From Ochromonas danica (Eukaryota > Sar > Chrysophyceae > Chromulinales > Chromulinaceae), in contig VKHL01000120.1 of the NCBI GenBank assembly GCA_015146655.1, positions 24,653 through 88,652 of the forward strand: DNA of 64,000 nucleotides, read 5' to 3'. Shown piece after piece: positions 10,338 to 23,831 of the stretch. The notes under the pieces are model-generated. The model did no database searches. It was not told the origin of the DNA and saw nothing but the letters and a program-made list of their open reading frames with translations. Both the position numbers and the translations under genes were made by a program. The stretch's first letter is position 1; each line of letters begins with the position of its first letter.

Positions 10338-13300
10338 ATGCTTTCTCCTACTAATCGAAGCTCATCGAAGAAGCGGCCTCGCAAGTTCGCCGTCTATCCT
10401 TCCTCATCCTCTGATCTTCCCTACCCCAACTACCTGTTACATTGTCGCCTGCACTACAACGACTGGGGAGAGAAGCTGGTGGCCGACCCCTCGCATGTCA
10501 TGGGGCAGCGCAACTGCCTGCTGGACCTTCGGCCGTGGTCAGGCTGCTCGGCCATCGTCGACCAGCTCTCGAAAGAAGGATTTCAAGTAGAGAAAGTGGT
10601 TCTCTCAGGCCATTCTGAGTGTGACGACCTGCTGGTGGAGAAAGTGGCGCAGCGCTGGCTCAAATCTCTGCGCAGCCTGTCGCTGTCCAGCTGCCCCTTG
10701 CTGTCCAACCCGGGCCTCGACCAGCTCTACACCATGACCAACCTGCTCTCTCTAGACCTCTCCAACAACTTCTTTGTCACGGACAGCTTCCTAACGCGAC
10801 TGGCTCAGAGCCTGCGCCTCTTGCAGCACCTCGACATCTCCCAGTGCATCAACGTCAGCGATGGTGGCGTCATCACAATAGCCAATACAATCAGTCCTCG
10901 TCTGTTGACCTTCCACTGCTCAGACAACCCCAAAGTGACATTCAAAGGCGCCAACGAACTTCTCATGCGCGCCGAGCAGCTCATCGATTTGGACTTTTCC
11001 AATTGCCCTCGCCTGGAATTCATCGGAATCGTCATCGAAACAGACAATCGCATTCAACAGTATCTGGGGCGTCGACTTCAGAAGCTTAAGCTGAACAACT
11101 GTGTTCGTCTGAGTCGCGTGGCTATGAAGTACATCACCACGGCGCTGCCCGACCTGCAGCACTTCTCAGGTGGAAACATCCTCTCCGTAGACAACGAGGT
11201 CCTCTACGACCTGCTTGAAGGTTGTAAGAATCTCGTTGAACTTCAACTCAATGGCTGCACGGGGTTGACGGAGAGGGCGCTGGAGATCGTGAAAACACAT
11301 TTGTCTCGTCTGAAGACACTCTCCTTGGGACACATCTTCCACGTGGACACTTCCGACGCGCTGTCTAATCATGTGGTCCGCGTGGATATCAAGTACGACC
11401 TCATCGATATCTTGGGAGAGTGCGAGAGGCTGGAGGTGCTGGACTTGAGCAATCACCTCTACCTGGTAGACCAACACCTCCTGCGACGCGGCCAGCCCTC
11501 GTCTATAAGAAACCACACCATTACGGAGATTTATCTAGCGAATTGTCCTCAGCTTACTTCGGTAGGCTTCATGTTGATTGGGAGGTACTGCCCATTGGTT
11601 CAGACCTTGGACCTCACAGGCAGTCTGCACCTCACAGACACGGGCATGCAAGGCCTCGCCACACAATGCCAGCAGCTGCGCAAACTCGTACTCAACAACT
11701 GCCACCACCTAACAGACCAGTCAGTGCAAACCGTCTGTATTCATATTCAACAGCTGGAGGAGCTCTACCTGTCCTATGACGAGATCGCCTTCTATCAGCA
11801 TTTGGACAAAAGCCGCAGACCACACAGTAACACTACCTCGGCTCTCACCTCAGAGGCGCTAACGTTCAGTCCACAGAGTGGTCGTCAATACAGTGACAAT
11901 ATCTGGCCAGCTGTGTTAAAGCATGGGAAGTGTCTGCAGGTGTTGGTAGTGAGCAATCAGTTGGACCTCAAGCTGGGCGGCAGCTTTCTGAGCAAAGCCT
12001 ATCACCTTATGGCTACACATACGCATGCCAATACACATACTACCCTGAAGAAGACAGCCTCGTCAGCTTCCACTGCTTCATTCCAGTCTGTCAATTCAAC
12101 TTCTTCTATGCCACAGGCGGGACTGCTGTTAGGGCATTACTCCTTGACCTATCTAGATCTGCGCGGCTGCTCCAACGTGGACGGCCAGAATGCGATCTCC
12201 TTCTTGCCTCTCTTCCATCGCCTTCAAACCTTAGCCCTGCCTAACCATCTCTCTGCCAACAAAACACTTCTCTCTCAAAAGTACTTTGTGCGTCATTTCT
12301 CACGATTGCCTTACGTGGAGGACTATGACAAGGACAACCTGACGAAGCAGATCGATGCCATCCAGAAGGCCATGGAAGTCAACGTGGACGCCAAGAAAGG
12401 TCTCGTGGCAAAGAACAATAAGAACTTCCTCGCAGCTAACAAGTGCATCCCGCTCTTCCTCTTACGTCCTCACCCTCTCTATGAGCGATGGTTTTATCGA
12501 GACTGCTTGGTGCGGAGAAGATTGCTGGAGCAGCGCGCTGTGAGAGTCATCCTGCAAGCCTATTGGACCTTTCGCATCTGGAAGAAGTTCAAACACATTC
12601 TCATGGGCAGACGCATCTTACAAGCTTATCGCCGCCACAAGATCGAACTAAAGAGACAGTTAGCACTCAAGAATTTCATCGAAAAGCGCAGCGTGCGTGT
12701 CATTGAACGATATTATTTCAAATATCGAATCGTGTATCGAAGATCAGCCGTGCGGATTCAACGCAAGTTTCGTTCTTTTCGGAAGATCATGAGGCAATGG
12801 CATCTTCGGCAGCAGACGAAGAAGATTGTTTTGATCCAGAAGATGATGCGAGGCTACTTGGCGAGGACTAGTCAGCGCCACATCATCGCCCAGCTCTACC
12901 TCAAGCTGCCTCCCTTCTGGAAACAAATTGCCAATCTACCTGCTCCCTTCGCCAAGCAGCAGATACGTGAACGACTCAACAAGGCTCGCTATTACACGAA
13001 GAAGACAGAAATGTACGAGGTGGACCAGCTGCAGACTACCACCCAAGACATCCTCTTCCACATCACACACAAAGAAGCCGATGACGATACCGATGTCGTA
13101 GTCACTGGTGACAAGAAGAAGAAACAAAAGAAGAGAAAGCTGGCTGCGCAGTTAGAAGAAGTGATTCCTCAGGCATTTGATCTCTCTCCTTATGTCTCTC
13201 TATCAGATGGGCGAAAGCTCTGCTTTTACAACTCTTCGATCAGTCTTTTCAATAACACTTTCCTCCGAGAAACTCGAAACACTGTCATGGAGACATTGTC

Positions 13301-16300
13301 AGTCTCTCAAATGCGCTTCCTTAGTGGCAATTTCACAAATAGTGTGGATGCACTTCGACAAAAACATGTCACAAGTGCTGAGGAACTGTCCGTGCACCTG
13401 CCCATGCACATCTACAACTATACCTATTGGCCTATCAGTCGAAAGCCTCCTTATCGGTCTGCTTACTCTGCAAACAGTGTTGGCACAGGCAATCGCACAG
13501 TCGTGCCTGATGATGACATCTACAATCCGTTGATCAACAACTTCGAGTTTGTCTTGAACAAGAAGCTTGTTCTCTATTGTGAGAAATGCAATCGTCGACT
13601 GCGGTTGATTCACTGTAAGGTGTGTAATAGAGGGTATTGCTTCCATTGCGCGTATTACGGACACAGTTCCTTGCTGACCAAATTCCATGAAATGCAATAC
13701 GTGGAGCCGCGAGTCTACAAGGTGCACACGGTCTCTCCCTCTCTCATCTACTACATCAACAACTCCCACGTCATGCTCTATGGCATCTCCTACATCTACA
13801 AGTATCTTTCCTCACAGGCTGAAGTGAAGCGTCTACAGAAAGAGAAAGAACTGATGCGTAACTTCGAGAAGGAACAAGAACGACTGCGTCTCATCTTCTT
13901 GCAAAGCCAAGAGAAGTACAAGACTGAGTATAACAAGGCCAATCAGATCATCCTATTGTATCGTGCTTTCCGTGCCAAGAAACTAGTGCAGGAGAAGCGC
14001 AGACAGAAGCAGATTGAAGACTACAACTCGACGATCAACAAGGCCATGAAGGGAATCCTCAAATGCCAAGTGCTTATCCGACGCTTTCTCACGAGAATGT
14101 GGTGGTATAAACGTGGTGTAGTTTATCATACCGTTCAAAAATACTATTACACAGTAACGATTGGTAACACGAAGAAGAGCGGCTCGATGTCAGATCTCTT
14201 CGCAGACAGACTGTTAGGTCGAGATGGAGGCGGCGGCGGCAAACTTGTGAGGAAGAAGTCGAAAGGAGTCAAGAAGGAAGAAGTCTATACCAAGAAGATA
14301 TTCCACACGTACCGCAAGATGAATCGTTCTGTAAAGGCACCCATCTCTCGGGTTGATCTGATGCAAAGATGTCAAGTAGAACTCACTCGCAGAGCATTCT
14401 ACCTGCGCAATGTCGTCTTTTGGGACCTCGAGCAACAGTTCATTGTGGCGAGACAGGTAGGTATATTATATCCCTGCGATATTGACCAATGAGAAGCTGT
14501 CATTTGATTTGCTTGTTGCTGTTGTTCTTGTTCGTGTTGTTAGTTTGTGGAGACGAATATTGACTATTGGACTGCAGAGTTTCACAAAACAACTCCGAAA
14601 ATTGATAATCTACGGAAAGAAAGAGAAAGTCTGTTTAACGCGTACAAAGAGGTGCAGAAGGAGAAGAACATGGCCAATCTGTCGGCGACGAGCGAGGCGG
14701 TCATCCAGTTGAACAACAAACACATCAAAGCCGCGCAAATGAAGTTTGAGAGCATGCAGAGTCGCTTGGAGATCATGGAGAACATCCAGTGGTGGATACA
14801 GCAAGTCTTGCGCATGCTCTACCGCAAGGAGAAGATCCTCACTGTGCGCTTTGAAGACCTCGTCAAGCGCATGCACTTCGTCAGTGTGGAGTTCTTTCTC
14901 TTGAATCGTATCCTCTCTTTCACTCGCAAGCGATCGGCTGCTGCTGGATCGAAACACAAACAAGCAGTTGACAATAGCAGCAGCCAGGCGAAGGCGAAGG
15001 CGATTGACAATAACGTTGATTGGCTCGTCCACTACGAAGAAGCACTTCTCCAGCAGATCATCTTGTTGGACTCTCAGCAGGAATCGTTATTGCGAGAGGA
15101 AAGCATCAGAACGGAGAAAGACCACCAGGAGATGAACATCTTCGCCAACCTGCTCACCGAGCTGATCAACAGCCAGCAGGTCAACATTCAGATCTTCTCT
15201 GAGAGAGTCAGCTTGGAGAAGCAGCTGCTCTTCTTAGAGAATGGCAGTGACGAGGGCATTCGCTCCAATGAACAACTAATCTTATTGAAGAACAAGCAGA
15301 AGATCCTCACGACACATTCTATTGACTCGTTGAAAGGCAAATTGCAGGAAATGCTCGATGCCTTCGACCAACACAACATCTCCCTCTACGCCTTCCCCAA
15401 TGACTCGCCCGACCTCGCCATTGATCAACTCCCCAAGATTGAAATCGTTCTACTCGAGCCCTATGAAGGAGGTCGACATCTCTTGGTGCAGACGTTTGTC
15501 TTGATCTATCTGCTGCAGCCGTGGATTGTGAGTCAATGTGTAGACGACATCCGCTACGAGGAGCGCATTAACAGCAAGACAGTGCGTTATCATGCTTACC
15601 AAGAAGAATACAAAGTGAAGCAAGGCAGCATTCGAGAGAGAAACGACGAGATCATTCGCCTCATGGAAGAGAACAAGCAGTTGGAAGCCTTGGTCATCGC
15701 CCACCTGGACCCCATCCCCGATGAAGACGATGGCGAGAAGATCCTACGAGAGAATAACCTTCTGCTCTATCAACAACGACTCCATGCCAAGCAGCTGGAG
15801 CTTGAGATATCTCGCAAAATGCTCTCGGAGGAAGAATCTGCTTTACGACCTCTCATTCAGAACATGGCCGAAGTCAACAAGGAAATCGCAGAGGTGAAGA
15901 AGCAATTAGCACAACGTGTTGCAGCGCGAAGTGCAGCGATTGACAAATTCCTGAGCACTGAGAAGGATTTGGTAGCTGGCGATCTATCCGATCTGCACAA
16001 CCTGCAGGTGAATCTAGAGGACCAACAAGCCGTCCTGATGCAAAGGAAGGAAGTGCTGCAGCAAAGTCTGGCAGTCTATGAGAACATGGAGAAGGAAGGA
16101 CGCAAGAACGAAGTGTCCTATCTGCATCTCCCAGCCTTTGTCAAGCTCTGCCCCGGCGCTCTGGAGTTGCAGGCACTCTATCATCAGATCCGCCCTGCCC
16201 TCTACTGCCCTAGCGCTACTGTCGTCAAGACGCTGCTTCATTATCAGCTGGAGACAGTTGTTTCGAAGCTCGCTTACCTCGAGACACTGCATGACCTGCT

Positions 16301-18192
16301 GCTGCAAGAGGCAAACTTCCTCTCTGACTTCGCAGCACAACTACCACTGTATCGCTCCCATGTAGACTCTTTCATCTCGCAATTGCAAGTAACACGCCGT
16401 CTGAAAGCATTGGATCTTGAGCTGACTATTCGTAAGAGCAACCTCGAAGCTTTTCGCGCTTCTCGTCTGCAGGCGCTACAGGCGGCAAAACAAGCGCAAC
16501 TGGAAGCTGAGATGGAAGAACAGAGAAAGCGTGAAGAAAAGCTGCGCAATCGCAAATCTCCATTGAAGAAGGCTATCAAAGGAACGATCCAGAAGAAGCG
16601 TCAACTGGAACGGGCGATAGAAGAGTTGCTGCAGCCCAGCCATGAGCTGGACGAGGAGGAGAAGCGGATGGTCAAAAACCTGCGAGAGCGCAACAAAGAA
16701 GGCGCTGGATCGCGTCCAGAATGCATCAAGGATATCTATATTACCTATACTTCCATGGATTACGCGCAGTTCTTGAAGCAGAATGATCACCTCAAGTCCA
16801 AAGGTCTGCCATATTACAGACCCATGGAGCGCACGCTAGGTGGACAGATCTATCTCTGGACACAGATCTCCTATGATGATACCTCTTTCATCACTGATAT
16901 CTATCTATCTCATAAGCAAGAGGATAGTGAATATCATCTGGACATGACGGCAAAGAATGCCTATGATGAGGTCATCAAACACGAAACATCTGACCTGCAG
17001 ATTTACTTGAAGAGAGACAAGCACAAAGCGAGGGCGATGAAAGCGCTTCACCTCGCTTACACGGAGAGCGAAGAGAATGACTTTGTCATCCGCAAGTATG
17101 TCAAGGTCGAGCCCAATCTTGGTGAGTGCCTGCCCGACTTGTTTCCCTCATTTCTGTCTCATTATTGCTGACTGCTGGCCTTTTGTTGTCTGTTGTCTAA
17201 TTGCTTCTTGTTGTCTGATTGAGATAGAGGTATTCGGACTGCCCAACATGTCCCTCTGGATTGAGCCACAAGACAAAGTGAAGCAATCCACACTCACTAA
17301 CACCAACGCTCTCATCGCAGAGATCACCAAAGTGCGTCACTTGCTGTCCGAGCAGCCCAAGAATGCCAACCTGCAGTCCCTTCTGCAGAGACTCAACGAT
17401 CGCTTGCGAGATGCTCACGAGAAGGAAGTGTCCAATCAAGTGTCTAACCCTCTGCAGTATGCAAAAGAGCTCTTGGCTTTGGATGACGAAGAGGTTCAGC
17501 GCTTTGTGCAGATCTTCGCCAGCATTGACAAGAAGAGGAACGGCGTCATCACTTTGGAGCAGTTCTTTGTCTTCCTACAGCAGCCGCTCAGTCCGCTGTC
17601 CAGAGAAGTCTTCGTCAGCGTTGACGCCCTTGACGGCAAGGGATACATCGAGTTCGGAGACTTCCTTCGCGCTGTCGCCACGTTCTGCTTCTTCGGCAAA
17701 GAGGAAGTGCTGCGATTCATTTATATCTTCGCTGATACAGATCGCACAGGATCCATCATGGGCTCAGAGTTCGCAGAGCTGATCGAGGCAATTAATCCAG
17801 TCGAAAAACTTCGTGCTCGTCGAGCGATGAAAGTGATGAATCTCTCCTCCAATCACACGATCAACTTCGACGACTTCCGCGTCCTCAACGAACAATTCCC
17901 CAGTCTTTTCCTGCCCGCCTTTCTCCTTCAGAATGCAATGAGAGAGAAGATTCTGGGCGTGGACTGGTGGTTCAAGAAGCTGTCCAAGTACAAAGAAGTG
18001 AGAGAGAAGATGGCCGAGGAAGGGCGCCATGCGGACAAGTTGGTCTCGAAAGAGATCGAGCGCTTCGAGAAGGAGGAGGACAGGAGGAAGCGCATGGCCG
18101 AGCGAGCCACTGCCATCGAGCAAGAGACTAATGATCTGCGCAAGACTGTGTTGAAAGCCCAGCAGTTCTGGGATGACGTGCAGGAACCATAA
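10338..18192 (+). CDS. Giant LRR-IQ-Cys/His-coiled coil-EF-hand protein
   Basis: Exons 10338-14456, 14544-17121 and 17228-18192 join in frame into 2,553 residues. From the N-terminus: AMN1/FBXL-type leucine-rich repeats (about residues 90-650, units such as LRSLSLSSCPLLSN and LLQHLDISQCINVSDGG); IQ-like motifs at about 735-850 (IQKMMRGYLAR is clearest), which would bind calmodulin; a Cys/His cluster near 1080 (CEKCNRRLRLIHCKVC, then YCFHC) resembling a B-box-like zinc site; another IQ-like basic region; long coiled coils through exon 2; and three EF-hand-like segments near 2320-2420, of which DTDRTGSIMGSE is canonical. Calcium sensing at a cytoskeletal or flagellar structure is an inference. 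No stop or good start separates the parts, so I read one gene. Confidence 0.75.
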
Positions 18193-18884
18193 GTGATGAC
18201 AAAGCAGTATGTTTTAAAACCAATGTTATTACATGCTAATGAGAGAAATGACTCCTTTAGCCAAACAAAACAAATCTACAAACTAGCAACCAGTTATCAG
18301 TCTTCTTTGTAAAGTCTACTCTACCACATCGAGAGGTCACAATGAAGTCACAATGAGGTCATGAGGGAAGAGGGTAGAGAGAAAGACGAATCTACAGTAT
18401 GCAGCGTATGAGGGAATGGACAGCAGGGAAAGCAGTCAAGTCTAGACTAGGATAAGAGAAGAAGGAAACGCTGACAACTCGCAGCAGGTCTCTTGCTCCT
18501 CGCAGGGGCAAAGGATAAGCCAAAATCAAAATAAAGAGGGAGAGTGTTGGTATAGCAAGGTATGGTATGGATACTACTTGTACTAGACTACTACTACTGA
18601 CTGGTCGAGCAGAGGAAAGAGTGAGCAGAGCGAAGGCTAGCTAGACTCACGAGCAAGTCAATGACTATATATAATAAAGAAGAAGAACAACAAGATAATA
18701 CAATTCCATTTCTCCCAACAGAACAATGACAACAACAATGACGACAACAATGACAATGACAATGGCAATGACAATGGCAATGGCAATGACAAGGCGAAGG
18801 AGAAGAAGGCGAGCTATGCTATAATACAATCTGATACAACCCCACCAACTCCAAGACAGGTAACCTGTGTTACTAGATACCCCA
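18193..18884. other. Intergenic region between converging genes
   Basis: 3' flanks of the giant LRR gene and the globin gene. Apart from a hexamer repeat at 18722-18792 I see no gene. Confidence 0.5.
18722..18792. repeat. ACAATG/GCAATG hexamer repeat
   Basis: About eleven imperfect copies of the hexamer (A/G)CAATG in a noncoding region. Confidence 0.85.
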
Positions 18885-19907
18885 TTAAGCGTCTTTCTGT
18901 CGATTAGAGTGTCGATCGGTCACACTGCTTTCGTCAGCAGCTTTGACTGGAGGCTGCGTGTTGTCAGCTTTCTGCTTGCCTTCCTCTCCGCCCTCCGCCG
19001 CGACCTTGCCGTCCAGATCGTCTACACTCTGTACACCCTCTCGACCTACAACATGTTGGTGTGCACCTAAGATCTCCTGCATGCGCTTGTGCTTCACTTC
19101 TCGCACTTCTGCCTTGTGCGACATCTCGTAGGGGATGACCATGGGCAGCACGATCTCGAGGATGCGAGAATACATCTTGATCCACGCTGCATGCGTCGCC
19201 TGGTCAAACTCTGGTCCTAGCGTCTTCTTTAGCGTATGGAAGAGAACTTCTCCCACTATGCCATCTGAAGGAACAACACAAACCAAGAGACAAACAGAGT
19301 GTGAGTGAGTGAGACAGAGTACCACTGACAACAACAAGAAGTGACATCACTAACATTCCGCAGCTTTGATTCCCATCTTGTTATGAGAGTTGATGAGAGT
19401 GGTGAGGTTGTTCCTCAGCTTGTCGCGGTCGTCCATCTCCGAAACCAAAAACGAAATCATTCGACCAAATGCCACGCCCAATTTGGATGTTCCTTTAGTG
19501 AAGAGAGCTCGGCAGGCTGGATGAACGTCGATAAAATGCGTCCAGAACTGATGGCCGAAGTACTCCAAGGGGGTCTTGGACGGCTCTTCCTCGCCCTTTT
19601 CTTTCTTAATTCGCCAGAATTCCGGCGCGCGCGCGTTGACAATCTGTTTCCACGACTTGATGACGAACTCTTTCTCATGGGGCAGCAGGGCTTGAGAAGT
19701 GTAATAGACGGGTAGCACGATGTAGAGCAGGTCTTCTTCGTGGCGGTGGCCGCCGCCCAAGACTGCCATGGACGGAATTCGAGTGCTAAAGTGTATATTT
19801 CCTGCTCCTCCTCCTCCTACCCCTCCTGCCCCTGCTTCCTTGCGGTCATCTTGATAGTGCCCTGTTGATGATCCTCCACCCATGCCTGGCTTTCTCTTTG
19901 AAATCAA
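18885..19907 (-). CDS. Globin-domain protein with N- and C-terminal extensions
   Basis: Exons 19355-19907 and 18885-19264 give 310 residues; the splice joins IKAAEYGIVGE. The globin core spans about residues 75-235: helix A begins LLPHEKEFVIKSWKQI, the B/C region contains FGHQFWTHFIDVHPACRALF, a His in LINSHNKMGIKAAEYGIVG is the expected proximal haem ligand, and helix H is AAWIKMYSRILEIVLP. This matches single-domain globins of the neuroglobin/flavohaemoglobin type rather than truncated globins. No reductase domain follows. The Gly-rich N-terminus and the charged C-terminus (about 75 residues) are probably disordered. Likely roles are oxygen or NO binding; membership is firmer than function. 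Confidence 0.8.
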
Positions 19908-20306
19908 TCACTGCCAAAGGAGAAGAAACGTGACGAATGCACACACTGCCCCGCCCATGACAGACCGACTCAAAAGTCTCTTTTATTGACTTATAACTCA
20001 CACTTCTGGCACTCAACTCTCTTCTACCGGAACAGTGGATCGCAATTCAATGCGTTAGCAACCTTTATCAAGCAACCTTTATAGCAAAGAGTAATCGACT
20101 TGGCTCTTTATCATTGTCCATGACGATCAAGTAACTGTGAAGGTAGACTCACTGTCATTGGTCTAACGGTGAACTTCAAGATTGCCTCAAGCGCTGAGAC
20201 AGATGTCCAGAATCTGGCAATCTGGGTTGTTAACTTCCCAGCACTGTGGTTTTCGACAGAAAAGCGATCACATCACATCCCATCAAGACATCATCATATC
20301 AATCAA

Positions 20307-20776
20307 ATGGAAAGCAGTGGACTGCCCGTGCTCACAGGTCCTGTGGACCACCTTCGCCAAGGCTTCCAAGGCCTTCAGCTTGAGGCCAGCCACCTCGGCC
20401 CACACCCCGTGGAACTCCTTCAAAAGAGGGAAGAGTTCGCGTACAGCCAGAAGCTGAACATGATCCGCCGGACATACGGCAGCCACATGGCCATGCGCTT
20501 GGCCACAGAGCAGATGATACACGATCGTGACCGCCGCCTGCCAGGCATGAAGTCATCGCACATCACCTGCGACACACTGAGCGGCCGCGACGAGGCCATA
20601 GACTTCCAGGACTTCCTCAACGGTCAGTCCCCTTGCCCTCCTCCTCCTCCTCCCCTGTCGCCACCACATGATAATCTCACCTCTCTCTGCCTCTCTACAT
20701 AGACCCTATGACTCGCCCTAATGTTCCTCGCCTGACTGTTCACGGACAGATTGAAGTGGAGTTTGGCCTGCTTTAG
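20307..20776 (+). CDS. UMP1: Proteasome maturation factor UMP1/POMP
   Basis: Exons 20307-20622 and 20703-20776 give 129 residues, the usual family length. Recognisable parts are DHLRQGFQGLQLEASHLGPH at the N-terminus, MRLATEQMIHDRDRRLPG, then SGRDEAIDFQDFLNDP across the splice, and the C-terminal VEFGLL, which matches the family's ending LGLL. UMP1 is a short-lived chaperone in the half-proteasome that is degraded when the 20S core matures. The ATG at 20307 is preferred over the upstream in-frame codons because family similarity begins there. The second exon has only 74 bases. Confidence 0.9.
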
Positions 20777-20804
20777 TCTCTACCCCCGCACACACTGTGT
20801 ACAG

Positions 20805-21046
20805 ATTATACCTCCCTACCACTACCTCTTAAAACAATGTCATCCCTTGCAGTCATCACTAACGTTTTACCCCACAAACACTGTCCTCCCTACCACCATT
20901 ACCACACATTACCGAACACAATGCCCCATCCCTCTCATTCATCTATCCCCCTCCCCCCACACACACGCACACAATGAAAAGATGATACCTCCATACCGTC
21001 ACAACCACCTCGAAGACAATGTCATCCTTTATAGTCATCACTAGCG
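20805..21046. repeat. Three degenerate copies of a ~60-base repeat
   Basis: Segments 20805-20864 and 20981-21046 share ATACCTCC and CAATGTCATCC(T/C)TT followed by AGTCATCACTA(A/G)CG. A weaker copy lies at 20883-20944. They lie just 3' of UMP1. No coding content is visible in 20777-21357. Confidence 0.65.
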
Positions 21047-21357
21047 TAGACGTCTTTGTTAATTGTTCTTACAAGGCGCGGGCCGCGCGTCACACTATCA
21101 ACAGGTCGACCGAAGGAAGGAATACCCTTTAGATACAAGAGGACAAAACTGCCTTCCCTCCTCCCTCGCAACAATCGCAGCAGTCTGATTCGCGACTGAT
21201 TCGTCAAGATCGACTGACTCGCGACCGACCGTCGAAGGAGAAATCGTCCATATTTATATAAATACAAAGGAAAGGAAAACACCACCGCATCCGCCTTGGG
21301 GAGGATCGCTGGATGGATGGACTTGAATGGGATGGGAGGGATGAAGTGCTTGCTATC

Positions 21358-23016
21358 TTACATGTGGATGGTCTTGACGGGCTTCATGAGCAGCGTCTCC
21401 CCAATGTCTCGGGCGATGGACATCGTGGCCTCAGGATGAGAAAGTTCTTTCGCGCGGAAGCTCATCTGCGTCAGCTTGTCTTCGTTCTGGAATAAAGACG
21501 ACACAGTGTCTGCGATCTTGCGAGGCTTCATGCCTGTGTAGACACCGAAGCCACCCTTGACTACATAGGGCACATTGCCATACTCCTGTGCATCACCAAA
21601 CAAAGACATCAGAATGAGTTATCAATCAATCAAGCATGCTACTGTTTCAGCACTCACCTGTCCTGGGAGATAAGAAGAGAGAATGAGAGGCAGGCCGCGG
21701 ATCATTGACTCGGCGATAGTGCCTGGTCCCGCCTTTGTGATGAGACAGTCACTGGCTGCCATGAACTCGTCGATGTTGTTGACAAATCCCTTGACCACCA
21801 CCTTGAGTTTGTCTTGTTGAGATCCCAGCTTGAGTTTGAGCGAGTCCGCCGTCTTCTTGTTATGTCCGCAGATGACGATCAGCTGTGCTGGCACATTCAA
21901 TTTACGCAATCTGCTCGCCAATGTCGAGGCAATGGAGCCCAAGCCTCCCACGCCATCTCCTCCACCCATTAGAAGCACCGTCTTGCCTGATTCATCAATT
22001 CCCAATGACTTTCGAATCTGAACCTTGGGCTTGGACTCCTTCCAGAAGGACGGGCGAATGGGCAGACCTTTGAGGATGATCTTCTGCTCGTCCACGCCGT
22101 TCTTCAAGGCCAAGTTGCGCACTGCATCAGATGGCACATAATAGGCATCTGCACGATTATCAAACCATGTGTTATGCGCACCACCTAAATCAGTGACGAT
22201 GGTGACGAAAGGGATCTTTGCCTTCTCCTTCACAGTTCGTTCTCGATTGATCTCTTCAATGATCGTGATCGGCATCAACTGGCAGAGTGGATGGACGGAC
22301 ACCACGAAGTCAGGATTAGCCGCACGAATAGCCTTAGCAAAGGGCTTGTAGCATGTGCGCCAACTCCACAATTCCGTGATGCGTCGAGTGAGTGGGAAGG
22401 TGCCGTAGGCATAGAATCCTCGCCACAGCATGGGGTGCTTGGCTAGGAAGCGGTAGGTCGGCACGAAGCGATTGAATGGCCAAGGCGCGTGATCTGTCCA
22501 GATGTCCATGATCTCCACGTCGATCTTGCCAGGGAACTGATCCTGTAGTGCTTGGTCCAGAGCCTGTGCTGAGGCGCGATGGCCTCCTCCCGTGTCACTC
22601 ATCAAGATGAGAATCTTTCGCTTATGATTGGACCCTCCTTTGAAGAAAGGTAAGCGAGAGAGGAGGCGACGACTGTGCTTAGAGGACCTGAAATCGACTT
22701 CCTTGACGGTCTTGAGAGAAGAGGATGACCTCAGCGGACTGACAGACGATCCCGCACGACTCAACGAGGAGGAGGAAGTCTTCACAAAGGTGCCCACGAA
22801 GGAGTCGATCCCATTGGAGACTGTCTCAGCGAAGGATCGCTTGTAGGAGGAGCGGGAGGAGGAGGCGGAGGAGGAGGTCTCTCCCCGATAGACAAGAGGC
22901 GCGAGATCATTCGCCCAGCAGGACGACAAGAGGAGACAGAGGAAGAGACTGAAGAGAGTGGGGACGAAGAAGAGCTTCATGCTACTTGTATAGCTAGACA
23001 GGATTTTTCTGAGCAA
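21358..23016 (-). CDS. MGD1: Monogalactosyldiacylglycerol synthase, plastid
   Basis: Exons 21658-23016 and 21358-21585 give 528 residues (a second ATG lies 13 codons in). The GT28-type N-terminal domain starts ILILMSDTGGGHRASAQAL, which binds diacylglycerol; further signatures are TDLGGAHNTWF, SDAVRNLAL, and the UDP-galactose site ITKAGPGTIAESMIRGLPLILS, then LPGQEYGNVPYVV across the splice. The enzyme makes the main galactolipid of plastid membranes from UDP-galactose and diacylglycerol. The N-terminus has a strong hydrophobic segment (KLFFVPTLFSLFLCLLLSSC) followed by about 80 Ser/Arg-rich residues, as expected for an ER signal plus transit peptide of a complex plastid. Confidence 0.92.
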
Positions 23017-23831
23017 GTTTGTCCAATGAAATGGAGGGACTAAGAGACGTGTTGGTGTATTGCAGCTGTTGAGTCAATCACCTTGCAAAGAGCATGCAAG
23101 GACGAGTTCAAAATTAGCTAATAGAGAGAGAGAGAGGATTGGAGAGCAATAGTGATTAGCAAATGGCCAAGCAACTGCTGAAGAAGTGGAAGCCAAGAGG
23201 AGACGAGCCAGACGAAGAAGACTGACGTGAAGCAGGCCAAGTTGAAAGGCGAAGCTACGTGGACGAGCAGCAGACACTCCAACCAACCTCTCCGCACTTC
23301 CTTGAGAGGGAAAGTGGAGATGAAAGTGCTGATTTCAGGGTTGGAGATGTGCGCCAAGGAAGGGAACCAAGTGCGCATGTCATCGTCTTGTTACGATGCG
23401 CGGGAACGGGCAAGTGAACAGCAAGTTATTCATACAGCAGCATTATGATAATTACAACTCCATGAGAGTTGACAACAAGTACGATTGTTACATTGTGTTA
23501 TTTCGCGTATTTCTAAAAGATAATTACGGGGATAACAGAATTGTCTTTTTAATGCAGAATTAAATCGTTTTTAAACATCATGCACCACAGCAGATTAAAG
23601 AAAGGCCTCATGACTGCATTTAATGACTATGCTATACAATATAGACTATGACTGTCAGAAGGTTCCACCATACGCCATTGAGCTCCATATATCGTGTTGT
23701 TCACGTGAAGTCTCCTCACTCCACCAACGTCATAAAACTGCAGTTATTGTAGTTATAAGTCGTATTTCTACTCGACAGGACAGACTGCCTGCCATTTCCT
23801 GTTAGAATATAGTCAATAGGCAATAGTTGAG
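23017..23831. other. Intergenic region
   Basis: Divergent upstream regions of MGDG synthase and the Tim9-like gene. A GA-rich run is at 23118-23135. Frames here look like chance, with no recognisable product or RNA. Confidence 0.5.

Noticed and set aside
14482-14712. Separate gene starting after exon 1 of the giant LRR gene
   Set aside because: The 87-base gap is a GT-AG intron that keeps the frame, and there is no stop before it, so one gene is simpler.
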